DNA from: Bradyrhizobium diazoefficiens
GTDB taxonomy: Bacteria; Pseudomonadota; Alphaproteobacteria; Rhizobiales; Xanthobacteraceae
Assembly (NCBI RefSeq): GCF_018131185.1
Contig: NZ_JAFCJE010000001.1
Location: forward strand, 1,020,001-1,084,000
Length of the DNA: 64,000 nt
Direction of reading: 5' to 3'
Part shown: in pieces, positions 50,708 to 59,475 of the stretch
Layout of the letters: every line of letters begins with the position of its first letter
How positions within the stretch are numbered: position 1 is the first letter of the stretch
Notes under the pieces: generated by a model
Database searches by the model: none
What the model saw: the letters and a program-made list of their open reading frames with translations, nothing else
What the model was told of the DNA's origin: nothing
Translations under genes and position numbers: made by a program

Positions 50708-51145
50708 ATGAGGATTTGGAGAACGGCAATTGCCTGTGGCTTGGCCGGCGCGGTCGTCGCCGGCGAAATCCAGCAGGCGGCGGCAGCCCCGCTGCCGACC
50801 AACGTCGCGAGCATGAAGGCCGCGGCCAGCAACGATGTTACGCCGGTGCATTGGCGCGGCGGCGGCTGGGGAATAGGCATCGGCGGTCTCGCCGCCGGTG
50901 CGATCATCGGCGGCGCCATCGCGGCCGGTGCGCCGTACGGCTATGGCTATTATGGCCGCCCGTATTACGGCGGCTATGGATATCCCGGCTACGGCTATGG
51001 TTACGCGCCCGCCTATTACGGCTACGCGCCGGTTTATTCCTATCCACGCTATTATGGCTATCGCAGCTACTATCGGCCCTACCGCCCCTATTACGGCGGC
51101 TACTACCGGCCGTATCCGCGTCACTACTACCGCGCCTATTGGTGA
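50708..51145 (+). CDS. Gly/Tyr-rich exported protein
   Basis: 145 residues. Signal peptide (about 1-27, [18 protein letters not shown]), a Gly/Ala segment ([18 protein letters not shown]), then a ~75-residue low-complexity tail of [18 protein letters not shown] type, rich in Gly, Tyr, Arg and Pro. Similar secreted proteins recur in Rhizobiales; function unknown, perhaps surface or matrix material. Divergent from glgC, 282 bases apart, with GGGAG before the ATG. Confidence 0.75.
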   Translation: MRIWRTAIACGLAGAVVAGEIQQAAAAPLPTNVASMKAAASNDVTPVHWRGGGWGIGIGGLAAGAIIGGAIAAGAPYGYGYYGRPYYGGYGYPGYGYGYAPAYYGYAPVYSYPRYYGYRSYYRPYRPYYGGYYRPYPRHYYRAYW

Positions 51146-51158
51146 GGTTGCGTGGCTC

Positions 51159-51207
51159 GAGCATGATCCGGAAACGTCTGAAGCGGTTTTCCGGAACGAT
51201 CATGCTC
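51159..51207. repeat. Rhizobiales-type palindromic repeat (GAGCATGATC family)
   Basis: GAGCATGATC (51159-51168) and GATCATGCTC (51198-51207) with inner CGGAAA/TTTTCCGG. A dispersed intergenic palindrome widely seen in Bradyrhizobium and relatives. Confidence 0.75.
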
Positions 51208-51220
51208 AAACAATGAGCTG

Positions 51221-51257
51221 AAGCGCGATGAGGATTCGAGATCTCATCGCGCTTTAG
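51221..51257. terminator. Hairpin terminator between converging genes
   Basis: AAGCGCGATGAG (51221-51232), 10-base loop, CTCATCGCGCTT (51243-51254), then T and AGAGC. Perfect 12-bp stem. The T side ends at the stop codon of the small minus-strand gene. Confidence 0.55.
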
Positions 51258-51385
51258 AGCGAGAGCCAGACGAGCAGGCTCATGCATGCGAAATGCATGA
51301 GCGCGATCGCGGCGAGATGCAGCGGGCCGGCCCTGAGACTAGGCCAGCGCATTCCGCCGCTCTTTGCATTGTTGGACTTGCTCAT
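51254..51385 (-). CDS. Small single-pass membrane protein (43 aa)
   Basis: Starts MSKSNNAKSGGMRWPSLR, then one hydrophobic helix LHLAAIALMHFACMSLLVWL to the C-terminus. Plausible small membrane protein, but the ribosome site is weak and the upstream DNA is repeat. Low certainty. Confidence 0.35.
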   Translation of the reverse strand: MSKSNNAKSGGMRWPSLRAGPLHLAAIALMHFACMSLLVWLSL

Positions 51386-51395
51386 GTCGTGAACA

Positions 51396-51575
51396 CGGTG
51401 CGCTCCTTCCCCCGCATGCGGGGGAGGGTCGGGAAGAGGGGGCCTCTGTAAAGGGACAATCCCCTGGAGGAGAAAGCCCTCACCCGGCGCGCGGGACGAT
51501 GCGTCGCATCGCCGGTACGCGCCGACCTCTCCCGCAAGCGGGAGAGGTGGAGCGAGCCTGCCGCCCACCGGAAGA
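51396..51575. repeat. Complex intergenic repeat (CTCTCCCGCAAGCGGGAGAG type)
   Basis: Two hairpins, CCCCCGCATGCGGGGG near 51412 and CTCTCCCGCAAGCGGGAGAG near 51531, joined by a GC-rich stretch that holds GATGCGTCGCATC. Related pieces are at 47373 and 61978. No gene is supported here. Confidence 0.65.
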
Positions 51576-51584
51576 TCATCACGT

Positions 51585-52565
51585 CTAGTTCGACCCCGAC
51601 GCCGCGGCGGTGAAGCTGCGGTCGACGGCTTTATTCACGTCGAGCTTCTTCGGCAGGATACCATAGCGCGTCGAGCGGTCGGAGGCTGCCTGCACCTCCT
51701 TCACCACGTTCTCGTCGAGCACGATCGGGCTAGTGCGCTGTGCGGTGTAGGCCGAGAGCAGCACGTCTTCCGGCAGCTTGGTCAGTTCGGCCGTGTTCCT
51801 GGCGTACTCGGGCAGGTGATCCAGCGACCATAGCCGCGCTTTGTTGAGCCGTTGCACCAGGTCCCGCACCGCTGCACGTTTGGTGGCGATGGCGTTGTCG
51901 GACGCGACGATGAAGGTGATGGTCGGCGTCAGTCCTTCGCCGTCGGCGATCACGCGGGCCTTGTCCTTCAGTGTCGCGAACGACACGTAGGGCTCCCACA
52001 CCGCCCAGGCATCGATCGAGCCGGCGAGCAGCGCGATCTTGGCGTCGACCGGCCCGAGCGGCGCGAAGGTCGCATCCTCCAGCTTGATCTCTGCCTTCTC
52101 CAGCGTGGCGTCGATCAGGAACTGGCCCCAGCCGCCACGTGTGCCGGCGAGCCGTTTTCCCTTGAGGTCGGCAGCCGATTTGATCGGCGAATCCTGGCGC
52201 ACCAGGATGGCCTGCGTCTTCGCGTCCGATCTGGTGCCACCGATCGCCTTGATCGGCGCGCCGGCCGCATAGACCGACAGGAACGAGAGATCGCCGGTAT
52301 AGCCGACGTCGAGCGCACCGGCGTTGAGCGCCTCGAGGATCGGCGCGGCCGCGGGAAATTCCGACCATTCGATCTTGTAGGGCAGGTCTTTCGCATAGCC
52401 GGAGATCTCGAGCAGCGAGCGGTTGCCGCCCTTCTGGTCGCCGACGCGCAGCACGACGGTGTCGGCGGCGAACGATGCAGCAGCCGACGACAAGGTGACG
52501 GCGGCGGCAAGCAGCGATGCCGCGAGACGGCGGGTGAGGGCATGATGACGGGAGTTGATGCGCAT
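51585..52565 (-). CDS. Aliphatic-sulfonate-type ABC substrate-binding protein (SsuA-like)
   Basis: 326 residues with a signal peptide (about 1-32, ending SAAASFAA). LRVGDQKGGNRSLLEISGYAKDLPYKIEWSEFPAAAPILEALNAGALDVGYTGD is the SsuA pattern, followed by GGTRSDAKTQAILV and SIDAWAVWEPYVSFA. Paralogous to the protein at 58222. It faces away from the sulfonate-type cluster, separated by 474 bases, and may supply it. A longer upstream frame has no ribosome site; ATG 52565 chosen. Confidence 0.9.
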   Translation of the reverse strand: MRINSRHHALTRRLAASLLAAAVTLSSAAASFAADTVVLRVGDQKGGNRSLLEISGYAKDLPYKIEWSEFPAAAPILEALNAGALDVGYTGDLSFLSVYAAGAPIKAIGGTRSDAKTQAILVRQDSPIKSAADLKGKRLAGTRGGWGQFLIDATLEKAEIKLEDATFAPLGPVDAKIALLAGSIDAWAVWEPYVSFATLKDKARVIADGEGLTPTITFIVASDNAIATKRAAVRDLVQRLNKARLWSLDHLPEYARNTAELTKLPEDVLLSAYTAQRTSPIVLDENVVKEVQAASDRSTRYGILPKKLDVNKAVDRSFTAAASGSN

Positions 52566-52585
52566 GTGGCCTGTCTTGTTGCTTT

Positions 52586-52602
52586 GCTCACGACGCGTGA
52601 GC
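52586..52602. promoter_or_regulatory. Inverted repeat near the start of the SsuA-like gene
   Basis: GCTCACG (52586-52592), ACG, CGTGAGC (52596-52602), 20 bases upstream of the minus-strand ATG. Possible operator. Confidence 0.4.
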
Positions 52603-52980
52603 GAACGATGCAGCGAGACGATCAAGTCTATGATCGCGCGATGCGCAGTCAATGAAATGGCCGTCCGTATTGCGCGTGCGTCAGGCAAGGACGTTTCATC
52701 GAATGGCCGCGCGCGAGAAGACGGCATGCTTGCGAGGGACAGGTGCACAGGAATGATGCACACGTGCGGTCGCCGCGCGCGGAGTCGCCTGCCGCATTCG
52801 CGAAAATCCTTTCATCGTTGCCGCCTGCGGTGATGGAGAGAATGACTTCGCCTCGCGCAACATTCGAAATTCCATTTCATTGACGATACGTCGCATGCGC
52901 CGCATGATTTACGCATCGCATCAACGCGGCGCATGGTCGCCGCAGAACGACATTCTCTCAACGCAGCTCCGTACGGAACA

Positions 52981-53003
52981 TGCGCAACGCGATACGTTGC
53001 GCA
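52981..53003. promoter_or_regulatory. 23-bp palindrome before the transport cluster
   Basis: TGCGCAACG (52981-52989), CGATA, CGTTGCGCA (52995-53003): a perfect 9-bp inverted repeat 37 bases before the ATG at 53040. It could be a DNA operator or an RNA hairpin in the leader. Confidence 0.5.
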
Positions 53004-53039
53004 AGCGGCGGAGCCGTGCCAGCGCAGGAGCGGAGACCG

Positions 53040-54143
53040 ATGGACGACGACAACAAGCGCGGCGGATCGAAGCTCGACCGGCGCCATCTGCTTCAGGCAG
53101 GACTGGCTGCTGCCTTCGCCGCACCGCTCGGCGCCCTTGGCGCGGCGCAGGCCTTCGCGCCAGGCGGGATTGCGACCGGCGTCGACTTCTCGGAGTTTCC
53201 GCTGTGCCGGACGGCATCGGATGCGCCTGCGCTCACCGGCGCGCCGCGCAAGCTGAAACTGTCGTGGAATGCCGGCGCTGTCTGTCTCGCTCCCGTGCCG
53301 GTCGCCATCGAGCACGGCTTCTTCCAGAAACACAATCTCGACATCGAGCTCATCAACTACTCCGGCTCGACCGATCAGCTGCTGGAGGCAATCGCGACCG
53401 GAAAGAGCGATGCGGGCCTCGGCATGGCGCTGCGCTGGCTGAAGCCGCTGGAGCAGGGTTTTGACGTCAAGATCGCGGCCGGCACCCATGGCGGCTGCAT
53501 GCGCGTTCTGACCCGTGCCGATTCCAATGTGAGCAAGCTGGCCGATCTCAAGGGCAAGATCGTTGCGGTCGGCGATCTCGGCGGCCCCGACAAGAATTTC
53601 TTCTCCGTTCAGCTCGCCAAGCTCGGCATCGATCCCAACAAGGACGTCGACTGGCGCGCCTATCCCGGCAACCTCCTCAACGTCGCCGTCGAGAAGGGCG
53701 AGGTGCAGGCCTTCCTGTCGTCCGATCCGCTCGGCTATCTCTGGCTCAAGGACAGCCAGTACAAGGAGGTCGCCTCCAATCTCGACGGCGAATATCGCGA
53801 CAAGAGCTGCTGCATCCTCGGCCTGCGCGGCAGCCTGGTGCGCGAGGAGCCGCAGGTCGCGCGCGCGCTGACGCAGGCGCTGCTGGATGCCGCCATGTTC
53901 ACCGCACAGAACCCGACCGTCGCGGCGAAGTCGTTCCAGCCTTACGCGCCGAAGACGGCCTCGCTTGCCGATATCGAAGGCATGGTGCGCTACCACACCC
54001 ATCACCATCATCCCGTCGGCGACGTGCTCAAGCGCGAGCTCAAGGCCTATGCCGACGACCTCAAGAGCGTGCAGGTCTTCAAGGCGAGCACCGATACGGC
54101 CAAATTCGCGGAGCGCATCTATGTCGACGTATTCGCTGTCTGA
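53040..54143 (+). CDS. Tat-exported NitT/TauT-type ABC substrate-binding protein
   Basis: 367 residues. N-terminal twin-arginine signal LDRRHLLQAGLAAAFAAPLG (about 12-31). The mature part has LKLSWNAGAVCLAPVPVAIEHGFFQKHNLDIELINYSG, EAIATGKSDAGLGMALRWLKPL and GKIVAVGDLGGPDKNF, like nitrate/bicarbonate/sulfonate binding proteins. A His cluster YHTHHHHPVGD near residue 320 is notable. Tat export suggests folding with a cofactor or in the cytoplasm. Overlaps the permease gene by 23 bases. Confidence 0.88.
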   Translation: MDDDNKRGGSKLDRRHLLQAGLAAAFAAPLGALGAAQAFAPGGIATGVDFSEFPLCRTASDAPALTGAPRKLKLSWNAGAVCLAPVPVAIEHGFFQKHNLDIELINYSGSTDQLLEAIATGKSDAGLGMALRWLKPLEQGFDVKIAAGTHGGCMRVLTRADSNVSKLADLKGKIVAVGDLGGPDKNFFSVQLAKLGIDPNKDVDWRAYPGNLLNVAVEKGEVQAFLSSDPLGYLWLKDSQYKEVASNLDGEYRDKSCCILGLRGSLVREEPQVARALTQALLDAAMFTAQNPTVAAKSFQPYAPKTASLADIEGMVRYHTHHHHPVGDVLKRELKAYADDLKSVQVFKASTDTAKFAERIYVDVFAV

Positions 54144-55143
54144 CGGCCTCGCCTCCGGCGCGCCGCGTCTCTCCCGCGCGCCGCTGCTTGCGGGCTGGAT
54201 ACGGGAGTCCGGCGTCGGAGTTCTCGCCAGCATCGCCTGGATCGCGCTCGGCCTGTCCTGCCTGTGGTGGCAGGATGTCGGCGACTGGACGCGCACGCAT
54301 TCCCTGGGCATTGCCGCCTTCGTCATCGCGGCGATCGCGCTGTTCGGAACCGTCGGCGCCGATTATCTGGGGTCGGCAGGACGGGCATTGCAGGCGCGGG
54401 CGCCCTGGCTTCTTGCGCTCGGTGCGTTCCTGACCTTGTGGGAGGTCGCGACCGCGAAATTCGCCTGGCTGCCACTGCCGTTCTTTCCGCCGCCGCAGGC
54501 GATCATCGAGGTCTATACCGATGACCTGCCAAAGCTGCTCGACAGCGTGTTCGCCTCGGTCAAGCTCCAGCTCGGCGGTTATTTGATCGGCGCGACGGTT
54601 GGCTTCCTGACCGGCGTCTCGATCGGCTGGTCGCGCGCCGTCGGCTATTGGGTGCATCCGGTGCTGCGCTTCATCGGCCCGCTGCCGGCGACCGCCTGGC
54701 TGCCGATCGCGTTCTTCACGTTCCCGTCGAGCTGGAGCGCCTCGACCTTCCTGATTGCGCTGGCGACGGGCTTTCCCGTCACCGTGTTGACCTGGTCCGG
54801 CGTCGCGAGCGTGAGCAACGCCTATTACGACGTTGCGCGCACGCTGGGGGCAAAGCCATCCTTCCTGGTGTTGAAAGTCGCGATCCCCGCAGCATTGCCG
54901 CACGTCTTCGTCGGCCTGTTCATGGGACTGGGTTCGTCCTTCGCCGTGCTCGTCGTCGCCGAGATGATCGGCGTCAAGGCCGGGCTCGGCTGGTATTTGC
55001 AGTGGGCGCAGGGCTGGGCCGCCTACGCCAACATGTATGCGGCGCTGATCGTGATGTCGCTGCTCTGCTCCGGCGCGATTACGCTGCTGTTTGCGATCCG
55101 CGATCGTCTCCTGGTCTGGCAGAAGGGGACCGTGAAATGGTAG
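54121..55143 (+). CDS. NitT/TauT-type ABC permease with extra N-terminal helices
   Basis: 340 residues, longer than the usual ~260. Two additional membrane helices (about 33-50 and 61-80) precede the standard permease (WLLALGAFLTLWEVATAKF onward), with the ATPase-contact loop VSNAYYDVARTLGAKPSFLVLKVAIPAALP. ATG 54121 lies inside the end of the binding-protein gene. Followed by the ATPase with a short overlap. Confidence 0.88.
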   Translation: MSTYSLSDGLASGAPRLSRAPLLAGWIRESGVGVLASIAWIALGLSCLWWQDVGDWTRTHSLGIAAFVIAAIALFGTVGADYLGSAGRALQARAPWLLALGAFLTLWEVATAKFAWLPLPFFPPPQAIIEVYTDDLPKLLDSVFASVKLQLGGYLIGATVGFLTGVSIGWSRAVGYWVHPVLRFIGPLPATAWLPIAFFTFPSSWSASTFLIALATGFPVTVLTWSGVASVSNAYYDVARTLGAKPSFLVLKVAIPAALPHVFVGLFMGLGSSFAVLVVAEMIGVKAGLGWYLQWAQGWAAYANMYAALIVMSLLCSGAITLLFAIRDRLLVWQKGTVKW

Positions 55144-55928
55144 TTCTGGCTGAAGCGGTCACGCATTCTGCCGCAGGCGCCGCGCTCGACATCGAGCAGG
55201 TCAGCCACGCCTTCGACATCGACGGCGCCGAATTGCCGGTGCTCAGCGACGTCAGCATCTCCGTGGAGCCGGGCGAGTTCGTCGTACTGCTCGGTCCTTC
55301 CGGCTGCGGCAAGTCGACCCTGTTGCGGCTGGTCGCCGGCCTCGACAAGCCCAAGGCCGGAAGGCTGAGGGAGGACGAGACGCGCATCAGAAGCCCGCAT
55401 CCCTCGCGCGTGGTCGTGTTCCAGGATCCGACCCTGTTTCCCTGGCGGTCGGTCTGGGACAACGTTGCTCTCGGTCTCGAGGCCCAGGGCATCTTGAAGA
55501 GCCAGCGTCATCGCGTCGACGCCGCGCTCGATCTGGTCGGGCTGGCATCGTTCCGCAACGCCTATCCGCACCAGCTCTCCGGCGGCATGGCGCAGCGCGT
55601 CGCGCTGGCGCGTGCTCTGGTCAACGATCCAAAAATCCTGATCCTCGACGAGCCGCTGGGAAAGCTGGACTCGCTGACCCGCATCACCATGCAGGCCGAG
55701 CTCGTCGCGCTCTGGCAACGCAAGGGCTTCACCACGCTGCTGGTGACGCATGACGCCGAGGAGGCGCTGGTGCTCGCCAACCGCGTCGTCGTCTTCAGCG
55801 ATCGCCCGGCCCGGGTGAAGGCCGACATCCGCGTCGACCGGCCCTATCCAAGGCATCGCGGCGATCCGTATCTGGCGGATCTGCGTCGGCAGATTCTCGG
55901 CCTTCTGGGACTGGATGCGACATGGTGA
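55137..55928 (+). CDS. NitT/TauT-type ABC ATPase (SsuB-like)
   Basis: 263 residues: Walker A GPSGCGKSTLLRLVAGLDKP, Q-loop VVFQDPTLFPWRSVWDNV, signature LSGGMAQRVALARALV, Walker B KILILDEPLGKLDSLT and TLLVTHDAEEALVLA. It overlaps the permease stop by 7 bases and the next gene by 7. Strong match to sulfonate/nitrate-type ATPases. Confidence 0.93.
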   Translation: MVVLAEAVTHSAAGAALDIEQVSHAFDIDGAELPVLSDVSISVEPGEFVVLLGPSGCGKSTLLRLVAGLDKPKAGRLREDETRIRSPHPSRVVVFQDPTLFPWRSVWDNVALGLEAQGILKSQRHRVDAALDLVGLASFRNAYPHQLSGGMAQRVALARALVNDPKILILDEPLGKLDSLTRITMQAELVALWQRKGFTTLLVTHDAEEALVLANRVVVFSDRPARVKADIRVDRPYPRHRGDPYLADLRRQILGLLGLDATW

Positions 55929-57094
55929 TCTCCGCAGCCAAAGGGCGGACGCCGCATAGCGAACCCGATTACGTCGCGCGCGCCGAGGCGCTCGCGACGG
56001 GCTTTGCCGCGCGCGCGGCCGAGCACGACCGCACCGGCAGCTTCCCGTTCGAGAACTTTCGCGAGCTATCGGAAGCCGGCCTGTTGTCGTTGACGGTGCC
56101 GGCCGTCCATGGCGGTGCCGGAGCGGGCGCAAGGTACGCCGCGCGCGTGATCGGCATCATCGGCAAGGCCGATCCCTCGACCGCGCTGGTGCTGTCGATG
56201 CACATCATCAATCATCTGGTGATGGCGCGCAGCCCGACCTGGCCGGCACGGCTGTCGCGCAAGCTCGCGCGCGAGAGCGTCGAGGGCCTTGCCCTCGTCA
56301 ACGCGCTGCGCGTCGAGCCGGAGCTCGGCTCACCCGCCCGTGGCGGCCTGCCCGCGACCATCGCGCGGCGCACCGAGACCGGATGGCGCCTCTCCGGTCA
56401 CAAGATCTATTCGACGGGATCACCGATCCTGAAATGGTATCTGGTCTGGGCGCGGACCGACGAGGCCGAGCCGCGCGTCGGACAGTTCCTGGTGCCGGCG
56501 GGCCTGCCGGGCACTCGCATCGTCGAGACCTGGGACCATCACGGCCTGCGCGCCAGCGGCAGCCATGATGTCGTCTTCGACGACGTCGTCATCCCGCTCG
56601 ACGCCGAGATCGATGTCCGCAAGCCCGCCGATTGGCGCGGCCCTGACGTGACGCAGGCGACAGTCCATACCATCTTCGTCGCTGCGATCTACGATGGCAT
56701 CGCTCGTGCCGCGCGCGATTGGCTGATCTCGTTCCTGAAGCAGCGGGTTCCGGCCAGCCTCGGCGCGCCGCTCGCGACCTTGCCGCGTGCACAGGAGATC
56801 CTCGGCGCCATCGAGGCGCGGCTCGCGGTCAATGCGCGGCTGATCGAGTCCTTTGCGCGCGATTTCGATGACGGTGTCCAGCTCTCAGCGGGCGAATCCA
56901 ACGTCGTCAAGCTGACCGTGACCAACAACGCGGTCGCCGCTGTCGAGGACGCGCTGTCGCTCACCGGCAATCACGGCCTGTCCCGCGCCAATCCGCTGGA
57001 GCGGCACTATCGCGACGTGCTGTGCGGCCGCGTGCACACGCCGCAGGACGATTCCACGCGCATCGGCCTCGGCCGCTCCGCATTGGGCCTCTAG
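55922..57094 (+). CDS. Acyl-CoA dehydrogenase-fold flavoprotein (SfnB/DszC-like)
   Basis: 390 residues. N-terminal helices (FENFRELSEAGLLSLTVPAVHGGAGAG), middle beta domain WRLSGHKIYSTGSPILKWYLVWART and C-terminal helices with SLTGNHGLSRANPLERHYRDVLCGRVHTPQDD. This layout is that of flavin-dependent monooxygenases such as SfnB and DszC rather than beta-oxidation enzymes, supported by its place between an SsuB-like ATPase and an SsuD-like enzyme. Probable role in releasing sulfur from organic compounds (inference). Confidence 0.85.
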   Translation: MVISAAKGRTPHSEPDYVARAEALATGFAARAAEHDRTGSFPFENFRELSEAGLLSLTVPAVHGGAGAGARYAARVIGIIGKADPSTALVLSMHIINHLVMARSPTWPARLSRKLARESVEGLALVNALRVEPELGSPARGGLPATIARRTETGWRLSGHKIYSTGSPILKWYLVWARTDEAEPRVGQFLVPAGLPGTRIVETWDHHGLRASGSHDVVFDDVVIPLDAEIDVRKPADWRGPDVTQATVHTIFVAAIYDGIARAARDWLISFLKQRVPASLGAPLATLPRAQEILGAIEARLAVNARLIESFARDFDDGVQLSAGESNVVKLTVTNNAVAAVEDALSLTGNHGLSRANPLERHYRDVLCGRVHTPQDDSTRIGLGRSALGL

Positions 57095-57124
57095 CCTTTC
57101 CGGAAAACAATCAGGGAGACCGTC

Positions 57125-58225
57125 ATGTCGATCGAGTTCATCGGCTTCATCAGCAACAACAATTCATCCGAGACCGTCGTCCGCGAAGGACCGGTGCTCG
57201 ACCCCACCCACATCGAAACGGTGGCGAAGGCGCATGAGAACGCCGGCTTCGATCGCGCGCTGCTGGCGTTTCATTCGACCTCGCCCGACGCGCTTCAAGT
57301 GGCCCAGCACGTCCTCAACACGACCTCCCGCCTCAACGTGCTGATCGCGCAGCGGCCGGGCTTCACCGCCCCGACGCTGCTGGCGCGGCAGTTCGCCGTG
57401 CTCGACCAGTTTTCGCGCGGCAGGGTCGCGCTCCACGTCATCACCGGCGGCAATGCCACCGAGCTCAGGCAGGACGGCAATACGCTCGACGACAAGGACG
57501 AGCGCTACGCCCGCACCTCCGAATTCCTCGATGTGCTCAAGCTGGAATGGACCAGCGACAAGCCGTTCACCTACAAAGGCAGGTACTACCAGGTCGAGAA
57601 TGCGTTCTCACAGGTGAAGCCGTATCGCGCCGACGGCATCCGCATCTATTTCGGCGGCGCCTCGGATGCGGCGATCGAGGTCGCCGGCAAGCATGCCGAC
57701 ACCTTTGCGCTGTGGGGAGAATCCTACGCGCAGGTACGCGATGTCACCTCGCGCGTGCATAACGCAGCGGTTCGCCAGGGCCGGCCGACGCCGCGCTTCA
57801 GCCTGTCGGTCCGGCCGATCATTGCGCCCACCGAGAAGCAGGCCTGGGAGAAGGCGGAAGAGATTTTGGCGCGTGCCACCGCGCTGCAGGACAAGACCGG
57901 CTATCGCAAGCCCGCCGACGGCCACGCCACGGCCGGTGCGCGGCGCCTGCTCGCGCTTGCCGACCAGGGCAGCCGCATCGACAAGCGGCTCTGGACCGAG
58001 ATCGCAAAGCTCACCGGCGCCAACAGCAACACCACCGCGCTGGTCGGCACGCCCGAACAGGTCGCCGAAGTCTTCGGCGACTATTACGACCTCGGCATCA
58101 GCCATTTCCTGATCCGCGGCTTCGACCCGCTGATCGATGCGATCGAATATGGCCGCGAGCTGATCCCGCGGACCCGGGAGCTTGTCGCCAAGCGCCAGGC
58201 CGTTCGCGGGGAGGCCGCGGAATGA
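57125..58225 (+). CDS. LLM-family flavin monooxygenase, SsuD-like
   Basis: 366 residues with the bacterial-luciferase fold: FDRALLAFHSTSPDALQVAQHVLNTTSRLNVLIAQRPGF, FSRGRVALHVITGGNATELRQDG, YFGGASDAAIEVAGKHADTFALWGE. The pattern resembles alkanesulfonate monooxygenase, which uses FMNH2 and O2 to release sulfite. A separate flavin reductase is needed; none is seen in the cluster. GGGAGA precedes the ATG, and its TGA overlaps the next gene. Confidence 0.9.
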   Translation: MSIEFIGFISNNNSSETVVREGPVLDPTHIETVAKAHENAGFDRALLAFHSTSPDALQVAQHVLNTTSRLNVLIAQRPGFTAPTLLARQFAVLDQFSRGRVALHVITGGNATELRQDGNTLDDKDERYARTSEFLDVLKLEWTSDKPFTYKGRYYQVENAFSQVKPYRADGIRIYFGGASDAAIEVAGKHADTFALWGESYAQVRDVTSRVHNAAVRQGRPTPRFSLSVRPIIAPTEKQAWEKAEEILARATALQDKTGYRKPADGHATAGARRLLALADQGSRIDKRLWTEIAKLTGANSNTTALVGTPEQVAEVFGDYYDLGISHFLIRGFDPLIDAIEYGRELIPRTRELVAKRQAVRGEAAE

Positions 58226-59160
58226 TTCGCCTGATGCTGGCCGGCGCGCTGCTGTTCGCCTCGTTCGAGCTCGCGGCGGCGCAAACCACCTTGCGCGTGG
58301 GCGACCAGAAAGGCAACGCGCAGGCCGTGATGGAAGCGGCAGGCGTGCTCAAGGACGTTCCCTACAGGATCGAGTGGAAGGAGTTTCCGGCGGCAGCTCC
58401 CTTGCTGGAGGCGCTCAGCGCCGGCGCGATCGAGACCGGGCTCGTTGGGGACGCGCCCTTCACCTTCGCCGCGGCCTCCGGCGCGCCGGTCAAGGCCATC
58501 GCGGCGATCCGGCAGACCCGCGAGGGGCTCGCGATCCTCGTGCCGGAGAATTCGCCGATCAGGAGCTTTGCCGATCTGCGCGGCAAAAAGATCGCAACCG
58601 GTCGCGGCTCGATCGGACATCAGTTGATCCTTGCCGCGCTCGAGAAGAACGGCTGGAGCGCGAGCGATGTGCAGATCGCGTTCCTCGCGCCCTCGGATGC
58701 CAAGATCGCCTACACGCAAGGTTCGGTCGATGCGTGGTCGACCTGGGAGCCCTATGTCAGCCAGGAAGAGGTGCTGTTCAAATCGCGCCGCATCATCACC
58801 TCGGAAGGGCTGACGCCGGGGCTGAGCTTCCAGGTGGCGCGGCCCGATGCGATCCGGGATAAGCGCGCGGAGCTGACGGATTTCATCCGCCGCCTCACCG
58901 CCGCGCGGGCGTGGTCGCTGAATAACATCGACAGCTATGCCGCGACTTGGGGCAGGCTGATGAACATCCCGACATCGGTGCCGCAGAATTGGCTATCGCG
59001 CGCAAAGATCCGCATCGCGCCGATCGACGACGGCGTGGTCGCCGACGAGCAGAGCACGATCGATCTCTATTTCCGCTGGGGCCTGATCAAGCAGAAGCTC
59101 GATGCGCGCGACATCGTGGATCGCTCATTCACGGATGCGATTGCGAAAGCGGGGTTGTAG
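58222..59160 (+). CDS. Aliphatic-sulfonate-type ABC substrate-binding protein (SsuA-like)
   Basis: 312 residues with a short signal peptide (1-20, ELAAAQ). LRVGDQKGNAQAVMEAAGVLKDVPYRIEWKEFPAAAPLLEALSAGAIETGLVGDAP closely parallels the protein at 51585. Last gene of the overlapping run, coupled to the SsuD-like gene by ATGA. The cluster therefore has two kinds of receptor for one permease/ATPase. Confidence 0.9.
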   Translation: MIRLMLAGALLFASFELAAAQTTLRVGDQKGNAQAVMEAAGVLKDVPYRIEWKEFPAAAPLLEALSAGAIETGLVGDAPFTFAAASGAPVKAIAAIRQTREGLAILVPENSPIRSFADLRGKKIATGRGSIGHQLILAALEKNGWSASDVQIAFLAPSDAKIAYTQGSVDAWSTWEPYVSQEEVLFKSRRIITSEGLTPGLSFQVARPDAIRDKRAELTDFIRRLTAARAWSLNNIDSYAATWGRLMNIPTSVPQNWLSRAKIRIAPIDDGVVADEQSTIDLYFRWGLIKQKLDARDIVDRSFTDAIAKAGL

Positions 59161-59170
59161 CGCTCATCGC

Positions 59171-59276
59171 CGTCATTCCGGGGCACGACGAAGTCGCGAG
59201 CCCGGAATCCATTCAACCACAAACGTTGCGGCCCGATGGATTCCGGGTTCGCCCTCCGGGCGCCCCGGATGACGAC
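59171..59276. repeat. Intergenic palindromic repeat (CGTCATTCCGGG family), long copy
   Basis: CGTCATTCCGGGGC (59171-59184) against GCGCCCCGGATGACG (ending 59274), one base shorter than perfect. The interior CGAGCCCGGAATCCAT/ATGGATTCCGGGTTCG repeats that of 37742. No gene lies between 59161 and 59475. Confidence 0.8.
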
Positions 59277-59475
59277 GGAGAGACATCAGAGCTCACAAGG
59301 CTATTCAAGCGTTCGTGAGATGAGGACGGTATTTCCATGACGCTCGCACTCCTCGACGCTTTCTTTCTTCGTTCCTCACGCTCGACGACACCTCCATTGC
59401 TATTTGCTCCGCCTCCCTTGCACCCCGCCTCATCCCTTCAAAAATCAATCCGACGACCACATCGGGAGACCGGCC

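Larger units (their letters stand above)
52566..53039. other. 474-base divergent regulatory region
   Basis: Between the minus-strand binding protein and the plus-strand cluster. No credible gene. It is less GC-rich, with CATTTCATTGACGATACG stretches, and holds inverted repeats at 52586-52602 and 52981-53003. Promoters for both directions are expected here, but none stands out. Confidence 0.6.

Noticed and set aside
50426..51124. Upstream extension of the glgC frame by about 230 codons
   Set aside because: Overlaps the Gly/Tyr-rich gene antisense, while the ATG at 50425 has a strong ribosome site and begins the family sequence.
52970..52999. GGAAC...GTT spacing resembling an EcfG promoter before 53040
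   Set aside because: The GTT belongs to the 9-bp palindrome and the spacing is shorter than the EcfG consensus found at 60363.
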